Shown: one piece after another, positions 26,477 through 35,177 of the stretch | Layout of the letters: every line of letters starts with the position of its first letter | Position numbering within the stretch: the stretch's first letter is position 1 | NCBI RefSeq assembly: GCF_037076345.1 | Contig: NZ_AP024702.1 | Span: forward strand, 3,534,001 to 3,598,000 | Direction of reading: 5' to 3' | Source: Haloferula helveola | GTDB lineage: Bacteria > Verrucomicrobiota > Verrucomicrobiia > Verrucomicrobiales > Akkermansiaceae | DNA length: 64,000 nt | Notes under the pieces: generated by a model | The model's database searches: none | Told to the model about the DNA's origin: nothing | The model's input: only the letters and a program-made list of their open reading frames with translations | Program-made: the position numbers and the translations under genes

Positions 26477-29400
26477 TCAAGGCGCTTCCTCAACCCGGTA
26501 GAATGCCTCGCCTGGTGGCGGGGAGGGATCGATGAGCAGTTCGGCCGGAGTTGCGGGAGTCCATGGGCCGAGAACGGTGAAGGGGAAGCCATCGGCGAGA
26601 TTGGCTGACCGCTTGAGGATATAGCTGCGTCCGAGGTCGAGACCGTCCACCACGAGCTCGATCTCGTCGTTTGCGTTGAAGCCGATGGAGGTGATGCGCA
26701 GGGGCGCGATCGGGCCGTAGTCGGTGAGCGACAGGCCGGAGAGGACGACGAAGGAGTTGGTGCTGGCGAGTTCCACGGTGGAGTGGCCGGAACCGTCGGC
26801 GGTGAAGCTTACGACCGAATTGAAGAAGTCGGAGTCCGTCCGGTTGCCGGGGCGGATGTTGGTGATGCGGCCGTCGGTCGGGAGGCCGACTTGCGCTCCG
26901 GTGGTCACCACTGGGGTGATGGATGGATCCCCGGTCGCGAATCCTGGATTGTTCGAGTAATCGTATGGGTCGTTGTGATAGGAGCTGAGCACGTAGGCCG
27001 CTCCGGGTATGAGTCCCTCGAACGATAGGAGAACGGTGCCATCGCCGTCTCGCGCCACGATGAAGTCTTCCACGACCTCATTGAAGGATGTCCCGGTGAT
27101 ATCCCCGTCCCGGTTGTCGCCGGGGCCTCCCCGTGAGGTGAAGTAGCCTCCTGCTCCACCGGCAGTCAGGGTGAGCGTGACGTCTCCACTGGTGCGGTTG
27201 ACGGTCTTGGGCAGGGCGAACTTGTCGATTTCCCACACCGCCCATCCGGGCTGAATTTCTTGCCCGGTGGCACCAAGGCGTTGGAAGTCGATCCGCATGG
27301 CGACGCCGGCGGGCTGGGCCGGGATCGATCCGGGATCGTTGAGGTTGCTGCCCGTCGCGGCTTCGAAACCGTCGCCGTAACCGTCGCCGTCGCTGTCAAA
27401 GGCATTGGCGAGCGTTTGCCCGAAGCCGTGCGCTTGGTAAGCCGCGTCGAGACCGAGGTATTCCTGAAGATTGTTCAAGCCATCGTTGTCGTCATCCAGC
27501 AGGGGATCGAGGGCGGTGCTGGACGGTGGGTTGGTGTTGGCCAGCTCGTAAGCGTCCGGGATGCCGTCGGCATCCGCGTCCCCCTCGGTGTTGCTCGCTT
27601 TGCCCGCCAGGTATCCCTCGACCTCGGCCCGCTGGTCGGCGTTGAGGAGATGGTCGTAGATCAGTACTTCGGAGACGTAGCCGTTGAAGTCGAAGCCGTT
27701 GTTGCCGTCGTGAAAGCCGAAGAGGGTGACCGGCCCCCCGCTGAAAGCTTCGAAGGTGGTGGTCGGGTCAAAGGCGGCATTGGTTGCCGTCGCGGTATTG
27801 CCAAGTTCACCCCAAGTGGCGGTCTTGGTGGCGGGGTCGAAACTGTAGAAAAGAACCGCCCATTCCTCACTCGCGAGATCGTTGGCACCATGACCTACCA
27901 CCACGGTCTGGTTGGCACTGTCGCGAAGGTACGCACCGACCGAGCCGCCGCCGGCGCGCAGGTTTCGAAGCTTGGCGGTGGGATTGCCATAGTCGGTGAG
28001 CAACGAGGCATTGGCTCCCGACGAGGCAGCCTGCCAGACGACGAAGTACATGGTCACCGCCGACGAATCGCCCCACTCGTCAGCCGCGGAACCGGTGCCG
28101 AACTGGTAGCGGGTGTTGGCGAGCTGCACGGCATCCTGCGCTCCGTTGCCGCCGTCGGCGATGAAGATTCCGTTGGTTCCGCCGCCGCCACCGGAAGACG
28201 CGGCGAATGCGTTGGTGACACTTGTGGTGCCTTTGTTCAGCCAAGTGGCGACTGGGTCACCGTCGTCCAAGGTGGTGTTGCCCAAGCCATCGATGTCGGA
28301 GGCATCGAGCCACACATCGAGGCCGGTGGTGTAGGCAAGCTCCGGTGGACCGAGCGACGGTGCGGGGGAGAAAAGAATCACCGTCTCCGCCGCATTCCCG
28401 CGGCCCAGGCCATCGATGACCGCGTCGGCGATGAGGTCGATCCGCACTTCGCCAATGCCGCCTGGTGTGAGATCGAAGGAGAACACGCCGTTGACCTCCA
28501 AGAGATTGTCGACCGATCCGTTGGTCACCACGAAATCATCGAGCGATAGCCCCGTGACGATCTTCCCGAAATCGAGACCAAGCGCGAGCGTGCCATGGAT
28601 GATTCCATCGAGCGGCACTCCGGAGAAGGCGGGAACGGGCGGTTCGGAATCGGAGAATGAAACGGACAGGAGGTTGGAAGCTTCATTCGAAATCCCGACG
28701 TTCGCACCCGTGACTGAGTCCGCCGGCAGCTGGACCGTCACCGGGTCAGCGGTGGGGCGGATCGTGACCCGATGGACATCCCCGTTGCCACCGCTGCGAA
28801 GTGCGATGCCGTTCGTGACCGCTAGGTCGCCGATATTGAAATCCAGCACTTTGTCTTCGAAGACGAGGGTTGCCACAAAATCACCGGTCGTCGTGGTGGG
28901 CCCGCCGAGAACCGGATGGAGATGGACCGGAGTGGCGGGGTAGTCGGCCGGATCGAGCGATTGGATCCAACCCTCGATCGCCTGTACCGCAGCGGTATCC
29001 ACCAGGTTCTTCGAGAGTGGGGGCATCGCGGCGGTATCCGGCAGGCTGTGATCCATGCGGAAGTGGACGAGGGAGGCGGCGACGTCCGTTGGCTTCACGT
29101 AGCGGCTGTCCGGGCCGAGCAGCGGATAGCCTTGGGGGATTCCGTTGATGAGGTTTTGGGAAAGCAGTGGTACGCTGAGGCGGGCGTCGAAGCCATCGCC
29201 GGGCGCACCGGGCTGGTGGCAGTGGGAACAATTCATGTCCAGATAGGATCGGGCGCGATGCGCGACCGGCACGTCCGTCTCGTCTAGCGATGCGGAGCGG
29301 ATGAACCCTTCGATCTCTTCGGCGGTGAGTGTCCGATCCAGCATGCCGCGTTCGCTGAACATCCGGAGCTGGTTCACCGGAGACGGCTGATCGGGGTAAG

Positions 29401-31480
29401 GGAAAGGATGATTGAGCGCATGCGTTACCAGGCCAAGCGCTTGACCCGAGGCCTCGTTGTGGCACTGGAAGCAGTCGCTGCGTCCCGGATAGGTCCAAGT
29501 CTCGATCCGCGTGCCGCCACCTTCCTCGGCCACCGTGAAGTTCCCGGTTTCGGACGCATTGAGTAGAACGGCATCCGATTGGTCCGGCAACCAACGATAA
29601 GTCACACCGTATTTGCCACCGCCTTCGGTGCACACGATGAAGCGGGTCTCGAGTCGCACGGTGACGAGTGGATTGCCGTCATCTACGGGAAGCTCGAAGT
29701 GCTTCATGAGCACGGTGCCCGGCGGGAAGGTCCACGGGTCGTCCTCCGAGAATACGATCTGTTCTGCGGTGGAGTTGTGGGTGCCGTCGTTGGGCAGGGC
29801 GATCCACCGCTGTTTGACCGCACGGTCGGACCACAATTGCGAGCGCGGTTCGTAGGGAAGGAATGCCGTGTGGGGAGTCAGGGTCGCGAGGTCGGAAAAC
29901 GCCCCGGTGGCGGAGAGGAGGCCGGGTGGGTCCGGTGTGACCGCCGTGGCGGCAAGTCGTTGGATGGTGCCGTCGTTGTCCTCAATGTCGGTGGCGTCGT
30001 CGAAGCCTCCGAGATCCGGCATGAAGACCTCGCCGTTCGGTCCTTGGCAGAAGTTCCCGAGTCCGGCCTTCAGCCCGATGCGGGAGAAATTGCAAAGGAA
30101 GTCGACGTCGGGCGCTTCTCCCGGCGTGTATCCGAGGCTTGAGACCGTGCCCCGGACGTGGTCGCCGTAAAGCAGCTTGCCGACCAACGTGGGAAACTCG
30201 CTGCCCCGATAGACGAAGCCGCCGATCACACAGGTTCCGACGGAGCGCGGGATGGTGAGAATCGCCGGAGCATCGACCCCGATCAGCGGGTTCGGCTTCG
30301 GCGTGCCGCCGCCGTTCGTGTAGCGCCACTGGAAGTTGTCGCCCGCATGGGCCAGGTGGATCTCCTCGGCGCTGCCTCCGACTTCGCCGATCCAGATCTG
30401 TCCGGTCGCGGGATCGCGCTGCATCGTGTGCGGACTTCGAAGCCCGATCGCCCAGAATTCCTCCAACACGTCGCTGGACGGCGATGGATCCACCCACGGA
30501 TTGTCACTGGGAATGTAGTAGTTGCCGGAGAAGCTGGCCGGCCAGCCTGCGGGTGGCCGGACCGAGGGATCGAGCGCCAGGTCGTCCGGATGCCGCCGGA
30601 TCGGGTGGCTGATGCTCCCGCCCCGCATGTCGACATCGATCCGCAGAATGCCGCCCATCAGGGCCCCGTCAATCCGCTGCGAGGGAGTGTTGGCGGCGGT
30701 CTCGTAGCCGTTCCCGTAACCACCGTCCCCCGTCGTGATGTAGAGGAATCCGTCGTCGCCGAAGAACATCGCGCCGCCCTGGTGGTTGCGGTTCGCATCG
30801 AACTGGTCGATCAGTATCAACTCCGAGTCGGGGTCGAGGACCGGACCCTCAACCGGGTCATCGACCACCGTGAAGCGCGACACGCGGAAGTACGTGTGAG
30901 CATCGTCGGCCCCCGGAAGGCTGGGGAGGTGGGAATAGCACGCGAAAACTTGATGCTCGGCCGCTGCTCCGGGCACGCCGAAGTCCGGATGAAAGATCAG
31001 CTGGTGGAACGCCATGTCCGGTGCATTGGCCACGGAGCCCGGTCCCACGACGGCGGGTTGGTGATCGGCATCGGGCAGGACATCGGCTGGAAGATCGACC
31101 CCGGTACCATATTTCGAGAGATTGAGCATCACGGTGACCTCGGAGGGCATCACGTCGGGACGGTTCTCGAAGCGCCAGACGTGGCCTGCCTTCCCCACAA
31201 CAACCAGTTCATCGGTGCCTGGGTAGGGGGTGCCCCAAAGCGGGCCGATGAACTGGAGGTTGGGAAACGCGTTGACCGTGGTGAAGCCTGTGGATGATCC
31301 GGGTGCGACCGCAGGGAAGGCGCCGTCGAGATAGGGAGCTACCGGTTGCACCGGCGAAACTGCCACGGCGACCGCGGCGGGCATCAGCAGGCAGACGAGC
31401 CAATGCGTCAATCTCACGCGGCCAGAGCGATTTGAGAAATAGCCGTCACTCCGGATCGGCTTAAGTAGAGTGATCATCAC
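26477..31480 (-). CDS. giant secreted sugar-dehydrogenase / di-haem / LamG / TSP3 chimera
   Basis: A 1667-residue protein. Domains in order: signal peptide (about 1-42), a PQQ-type glucose/sorbosone dehydrogenase beta propeller (about 50-500; GGAMFFGDDGFLYITTGDGG, GQIWIGEVGGSAEEIHL), a region of the HNE_0200 type (LWSDRAVKQRWIALPNDG), two haem-c CxxCH sites at residues 670 (CFQCH) and 751 (CSHCH), an Ig-like domain (near 950-1030), a LamG/ConA-like domain from about 1050 (YTTGLDVWLDASDIDG), TSP3 repeats, a beta module from about 1390, and a tail ending EAFYRVEEAP. It probably oxidises a sugar and passes electrons to its own haems. The C-terminal third is a paralogue of the product of 32439-34949. 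Confidence 0.88.
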   Translation of the reverse strand: MMITLLKPIRSDGYFSNRSGRVRLTHWLVCLLMPAAVAVAVSPVQPVAPYLDGAFPAVAPGSSTGFTTVNAFPNLQFIGPLWGTPYPGTDELVVVGKAGHVWRFENRPDVMPSEVTVMLNLSKYGTGVDLPADVLPDADHQPAVVGPGSVANAPDMAFHQLIFHPDFGVPGAAAEHQVFACYSHLPSLPGADDAHTYFRVSRFTVVDDPVEGPVLDPDSELILIDQFDANRNHQGGAMFFGDDGFLYITTGDGGYGNGYETAANTPSQRIDGALMGGILRIDVDMRGGSISHPIRRHPDDLALDPSVRPPAGWPASFSGNYYIPSDNPWVDPSPSSDVLEEFWAIGLRSPHTMQRDPATGQIWIGEVGGSAEEIHLAHAGDNFQWRYTNGGGTPKPNPLIGVDAPAILTIPRSVGTCVIGGFVYRGSEFPTLVGKLLYGDHVRGTVSSLGYTPGEAPDVDFLCNFSRIGLKAGLGNFCQGPNGEVFMPDLGGFDDATDIEDNDGTIQRLAATAVTPDPPGLLSATGAFSDLATLTPHTAFLPYEPRSQLWSDRAVKQRWIALPNDGTHNSTAEQIVFSEDDPWTFPPGTVLMKHFELPVDDGNPLVTVRLETRFIVCTEGGGKYGVTYRWLPDQSDAVLLNASETGNFTVAEEGGGTRIETWTYPGRSDCFQCHNEASGQALGLVTHALNHPFPYPDQPSPVNQLRMFSERGMLDRTLTAEEIEGFIRSASLDETDVPVAHRARSYLDMNCSHCHQPGAPGDGFDARLSVPLLSQNLINGIPQGYPLLGPDSRYVKPTDVAASLVHFRMDHSLPDTAAMPPLSKNLVDTAAVQAIEGWIQSLDPADYPATPVHLHPVLGGPTTTTGDFVATLVFEDKVLDFNIGDLAVTNGIALRSGGNGDVHRVTIRPTADPVTVQLPADSVTGANVGISNEASNLLSVSFSDSEPPVPAFSGVPLDGIIHGTLALGLDFGKIVTGLSLDDFVVTNGSVDNLLEVNGVFSFDLTPGGIGEVRIDLIADAVIDGLGRGNAAETVILFSPAPSLGPPELAYTTGLDVWLDASDIDGLGNTTLDDGDPVATWLNKGTTSVTNAFAASSGGGGGTNGIFIADGGNGAQDAVQLANTRYQFGTGSAADEWGDSSAVTMYFVVWQAASSGANASLLTDYGNPTAKLRNLRAGGGSVGAYLRDSANQTVVVGHGANDLASEEWAVLFYSFDPATKTATWGELGNTATATNAAFDPTTTFEAFSGGPVTLFGFHDGNNGFDFNGYVSEVLIYDHLLNADQRAEVEGYLAGKASNTEGDADADGIPDAYELANTNPPSSTALDPLLDDDNDGLNNLQEYLGLDAAYQAHGFGQTLANAFDSDGDGYGDGFEAATGSNLNDPGSIPAQPAGVAMRIDFQRLGATGQEIQPGWAVWEIDKFALPKTVNRTSGDVTLTLTAGGAGGYFTSRGGPGDNRDGDITGTSFNEVVEDFIVARDGDGTVLLSFEGLIPGAAYVLSSYHNDPYDYSNNPGFATGDPSITPVVTTGAQVGLPTDGRITNIRPGNRTDSDFFNSVVSFTADGSGHSTVELASTNSFVVLSGLSLTDYGPIAPLRITSIGFNANDEIELVVDGLDLGRSYILKRSANLADGFPFTVLGPWTPATPAELLIDPSPPPGEAFYRVEEAP

Positions 31481-31533
31481 AGGGTCCCAATGATGCGAGA
31501 ATTCGGTTGCTCCCGAAGCACCGCGACGCCCTC

Positions 31534-32316
31534 TTAGCTTCGTCGCCGCCTCACGAGGGCCACCATGGTTCCTCCGAGCATCAAGACCATCGACGACGGC
31601 TCGGGAACGGAGACCAACTCCATCCCGCCCAATGTCAGAAACTGGCTCGCGCTCGCGCTGGTCAAAAGAACCGTGGCGTTGCCCGATCCGTCGGGCGTGA
31701 ACGTAATAACAGAGTTGCTGAAGTCAGCTGCGACCACTCCGATCGCGTTCTTGTCGATGTTGGACGCGGCGCCAGCTGTAGCGAGTCCAACCAGCGTGCC
31801 CGTCGTGATCGTGGGAGTGATGGTGTAAAAGCCGGCGGAGAAACTGGGGCTATCGGTCGCGGAGACATTGTGCCAGGCCGTGAATGTGTAGTCCAACGCG
31901 GTGTTCAGCCCCGTGAAGGAAATCGTGACCGTCCCATCGCCGCCACGAGCGGCGATCGTGTCGCCCACGACATCGTCCCAGTCGGCATCGGTAACGCTCA
32001 CCGTTCCCCATGTGCCGCCGCCCCGGCCTTGGAAGTAGCCACCGGCTCCTCCGGCAGTCACCGTGACTCCGGCAGGCGTTGGAACGGTTGTGGTTGTCGT
32101 CGGAGCGTTGTTGTTCGCAGCGGAGGACGTCCAGCCCGATTGGGTGATGGCGCTTGTCCCGGGCGATCCAGACGATTCCGAGAGAGTGCGCTCGAAGTCG
32201 ATACGATAGACCACAGCGGCCCCTGCCACGCCCTCAGCGGCCACGAGGGCCGCCAATGCGAGCCACATGGGCCTCTGAGCGGATTTCCGAGATAACGAGC
32301 GATTTTCGAATTTCAT
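31534..32316 (-). CDS. PEP-CTERM-sorted secreted protein with the GGAGGYF module
   Basis: A 260-residue protein from ATG 32316 with a signal peptide (MKFENRSLSRKSAQRPMWLALAALVAAEGVAGA). The C-terminal VPEPSSMVLMLGGTMVALVRRRRS is a textbook PEP-CTERM signal: P-E-P motif, one transmembrane helix, basic cluster. Exosortase would process it at the surface. The body contains the VTAGGAGGYFQGRGGG, IAARGGDGTVTISFTGL and YTFTAWHN segments that also occur in the proteins encoded at 32439-34949 and 26477-31480. It sits between those two genes on the same strand. No exosortase gene is in the window. Confidence 0.9.
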   Translation of the reverse strand: MKFENRSLSRKSAQRPMWLALAALVAAEGVAGAAVVYRIDFERTLSESSGSPGTSAITQSGWTSSAANNNAPTTTTTVPTPAGVTVTAGGAGGYFQGRGGGTWGTVSVTDADWDDVVGDTIAARGGDGTVTISFTGLNTALDYTFTAWHNVSATDSPSFSAGFYTITPTITTGTLVGLATAGAASNIDKNAIGVVAADFSNSVITFTPDGSGNATVLLTSASASQFLTLGGMELVSVPEPSSMVLMLGGTMVALVRRRRS

Positions 32317-32438
32317 GATGCGGATCTGTTGAAGTCTGGACGGCGGTTGCCTCATTCGGGTTGTGGCCTGGCCGGAAACGTGGATGACAGTTCAGGCCAG
32401 CTGCCTTCCATCCGGTCCGGGCCGCGCGATGCCGGTCG

Positions 32439-34949
32439 TCATGGCGCCTCTTCCAAGCGATAGAATGCCCTGCCTGCCGGAGGAGCGGTATCGATCGCTG
32501 ATTCCGATGATGCCGCCGGTGTCCATGGTCCGAAGACGGTGTCCGGAAAGCCGTCGGTCAGGTTGGCGGAGCGCTTCAGGACGTAGCTCTGTGAGGTGTC
32601 CAGATTGTCGAGTACGACTTCGAAGTGACCGTCACCGTTGAAAAAGACCGAGACGACTTTGGGATCGAGGGAGACGCCGGCACCTTCCAGCAACCGGATG
32701 CCGTTCAACACGACGAACTGGTTGGCGCTGGTCAGAACAATGGATGCGTTGCCCGACACATCGGTGGTGAAGCTCACGCTGGAGTTCAGGAAATCCCCGT
32801 CGGTCCGCGCGCCGGGACGAATGTTGGTTGTCTGCCCCTGAACGGATGAACCGATCAGACTTCCGACTGTGACCGAGGGGGTAATGATCGGACTGCCGGC
32901 CGCGAAGCCGGCGTTTCCGACAACGGTGTAGGGGTCGTTGTGGATGCCGATGAGGGTGTAGTCGGTCTCGGGCGGGAGACCGGTGAGATCAAGGGTAAGG
33001 GTGCCGTCTCCCCCGCGTGCCACGATCAGGTCCTCGACCGCATCATCAAAGCTGGTGCCAGTGATCTCGCCAGCGCGGTCGTCATCTGGGCCACCGCGAG
33101 AGGTTAGGTAGGCTCCGGTGCCGCCAGCGGTGAGTGTGAAGGTTGTCGCCCCGATCGTTTTGCTCGCGGAGACGGGTTGAGAGAGCTTGTCGATTTCCCA
33201 AACCGCCCAGTCCGTTTGAATCTCTTGGCCGGTCACACCCGCCCGCTGGAAATCGATCTGCAGGGCGACGCCGACAGGCTGCGCCGGGATGGACGCGGCA
33301 TCGGTGGGGTCACTCCCGGCCGCTGCCTCGGCACCGTCGAGGTAGCCGTCGTCGTCCGTGTCAGATCCGAAGGGGTCGGTGGCGTATTGGGTGGGCGGGT
33401 TGTTGGCCACCAGATCCGGATTCTCCTGACCGTCGAGCAGCCCGTCTCCGTCCGTATCAGGATTGGTCGGATCGGTGCCGGTGTTCAGCTCGCTATCCCA
33501 AGACCCGAAGTTGTCTTCGACGTGATCGGGGTAACCGTCGCCGTCGGTGTCGAGCAGGTCGGCACGTGTTTGCACACCAAGGGTCGTGCCGAGGTATTCG
33601 TCGACGTTGGTGAGCGGACCGCTGATCAAGTTCACGCCCGGATCGCCGTCGAGGTTGCCCGCCGCGTCGTCGGTGTTGGGGTCGAGGCCACCATTCTGGT
33701 TGCAGGTGATTTCGTAGAAGTCGTCCATCTGGTCGCTGTCGGTGTCGGCGAGGTTCGGGTCGGTGGACTCGTTCGAGTTCGCGACGTTGAGCGCACCGCT
33801 GATTTCCTCGCCGTCGAGCAATTCGTCGCCGTCGGAGTCGTTGTCGTTTGGATTCGTGGAGCCGTATCCGTGACTCACGCTGGCGTTGTCGGTCGCGGCC
33901 ACTTCCGGGCCATCGTTGAGACCGTCGCCATCGCTGTCGGCGACGCTTGCGAGGGTCTGTCCGTACCCGTGGTCGGCATCGGCCGCATCCCGTCCGAGGA
34001 ATTCCTGTTCGTTGGTCAGGCCGTCCGCGTCGTCGTCGTCTCCCGGGACGAGGGCGGTGGCGGACGGCGGGTCGGTGTGGGCGAGTTCGTACTCGTCGGA
34101 GATTCCGTCACCATCGGCATCTGCAACAACGCTCTTCGCCTCCAGATAGTCTTCGACGATGGTGCGCTGGGCAGCATCGAGGACATGATCGTAGATCAAC
34201 ACCTCGGAAACGAAGCCGTTGAAGTCGAAGCCGTTGTCGCCGTTATGGAAGCCGAAGAGTGTGACTGGTCCGCCGGAGGTAGTGAAGGTCTCGAAAGTGG
34301 TGGTCGCATCGAAGGCGGCATTGGTCGCCGTCGTGGTGCTGCCCAGTTCCCCCCAAGTAGCGGTCTTGGTGGTGGGATCGAAGCTGTAGAAGATCACGGT
34401 CCAAGCCTGGTCGGCGAGGTCGTCGGCCCCATGGCCAACCACCACCGTCTGATTGGCGGAATCGCGGAGATAGGCACCTGCGGAGCCGCCAGCGACGCGC
34501 AAGTTGCGCAGCTTGGAGTTCGGGTTGCCGTAGTCGGTAAGAAGCGAGGAGTTCGCGCCGGAGGAGGTCCCCTGCCAGACAACGAAATACGCGGTGATGG
34601 CCGAAGAGTTGCCCCACTCGTCGGCTGCGCTGCCGGTGCCGAACTGGTAGCGGGTGTTGGCGAGTTGGACGGCATCCTGCGGCCCGTCGCCGCCGCCAGC
34701 GACGAAAAAGCCGTTGGTGCCACCGCTGCCGCCGGTAAGCGCGGCGAATGCGTTGCTGGCGCCGGTGGTGCCTTTGTTGGTCCAGTTGGCGACGGGGTCA
34801 CCGTCTGTCAGCGTGGAGTTGCCCGATCCGTCGATATCCGAGGCGTCGAGCCAGACGTCGAGACCGGTGGTGTAACTTAGTTGGGCGTGGGCAGTTCCCG
34901 CGCCGAGAAACAGTCCGATAAGGCAGAGTGATTTTTTTGCGGCGTTCAT
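32439..34949 (-). CDS. secreted LamG-like / TSP3 / beta-module protein, FYR-ended
   Basis: 836 residues from ATG 34949 with a signal peptide (MNAAKKSLCLIGLFLGAGTAHA). Residues about 25-270 form a LamG/ConA-like lectin fold (YTTGLDVWLDASDIDGSGN...). Residues about 275-545 are TSP3-like calcium repeats (VADADGDGISDEYELAH, DNDSDGDELLDGEE, DTDGDGLLDGQENPD, DTDDDGYLDGAE). Residues about 556-775 hold the IDFQRAG...LTAGGTGAYLTSRGGP module. The end is RAFYRLEEAP. Almost every module is matched by the C-terminal third of the 1667-residue chimera. Probably binds a glycan or the cell surface; not an enzyme by sequence. Confidence 0.88.
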   Translation of the reverse strand: MNAAKKSLCLIGLFLGAGTAHAQLSYTTGLDVWLDASDIDGSGNSTLTDGDPVANWTNKGTTGASNAFAALTGGSGGTNGFFVAGGGDGPQDAVQLANTRYQFGTGSAADEWGNSSAITAYFVVWQGTSSGANSSLLTDYGNPNSKLRNLRVAGGSAGAYLRDSANQTVVVGHGADDLADQAWTVIFYSFDPTTKTATWGELGSTTTATNAAFDATTTFETFTTSGGPVTLFGFHNGDNGFDFNGFVSEVLIYDHVLDAAQRTIVEDYLEAKSVVADADGDGISDEYELAHTDPPSATALVPGDDDDADGLTNEQEFLGRDAADADHGYGQTLASVADSDGDGLNDGPEVAATDNASVSHGYGSTNPNDNDSDGDELLDGEEISGALNVANSNESTDPNLADTDSDQMDDFYEITCNQNGGLDPNTDDAAGNLDGDPGVNLISGPLTNVDEYLGTTLGVQTRADLLDTDGDGYPDHVEDNFGSWDSELNTGTDPTNPDTDGDGLLDGQENPDLVANNPPTQYATDPFGSDTDDDGYLDGAEAAAGSDPTDAASIPAQPVGVALQIDFQRAGVTGQEIQTDWAVWEIDKLSQPVSASKTIGATTFTLTAGGTGAYLTSRGGPDDDRAGEITGTSFDDAVEDLIVARGGDGTLTLDLTGLPPETDYTLIGIHNDPYTVVGNAGFAAGSPIITPSVTVGSLIGSSVQGQTTNIRPGARTDGDFLNSSVSFTTDVSGNASIVLTSANQFVVLNGIRLLEGAGVSLDPKVVSVFFNGDGHFEVVLDNLDTSQSYVLKRSANLTDGFPDTVFGPWTPAASSESAIDTAPPAGRAFYRLEEAP

Positions 34950-35177
34950 GGTTGTCCTGAGTGGGATGCCCCCATGGGAAGACTCAGTCCCGAGGGGCTG
35001 TCTCGGGGAATGAGCCGAACCCGAAATGGATTCGCGGGAAAATCGAAGTTTTTTCCCAGTGGATGGACACAGCCGACCCAAAGGATGCTCCAGAGTCGGC
35101 GAAAGGCCGACCGGGTCCCCGGCTGCACTCGCCCGCCGCCAGAAATCAAGTTCAGAAGGTAGCTCGCCAGTCGGAGC

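Noticed and set aside
33177..34880. 567-codon plus-strand frame opposite the LamG/TSP3 gene
   Set aside because: Mirror of the aspartate-rich TSP3 codons; no recognisable protein and no start site.
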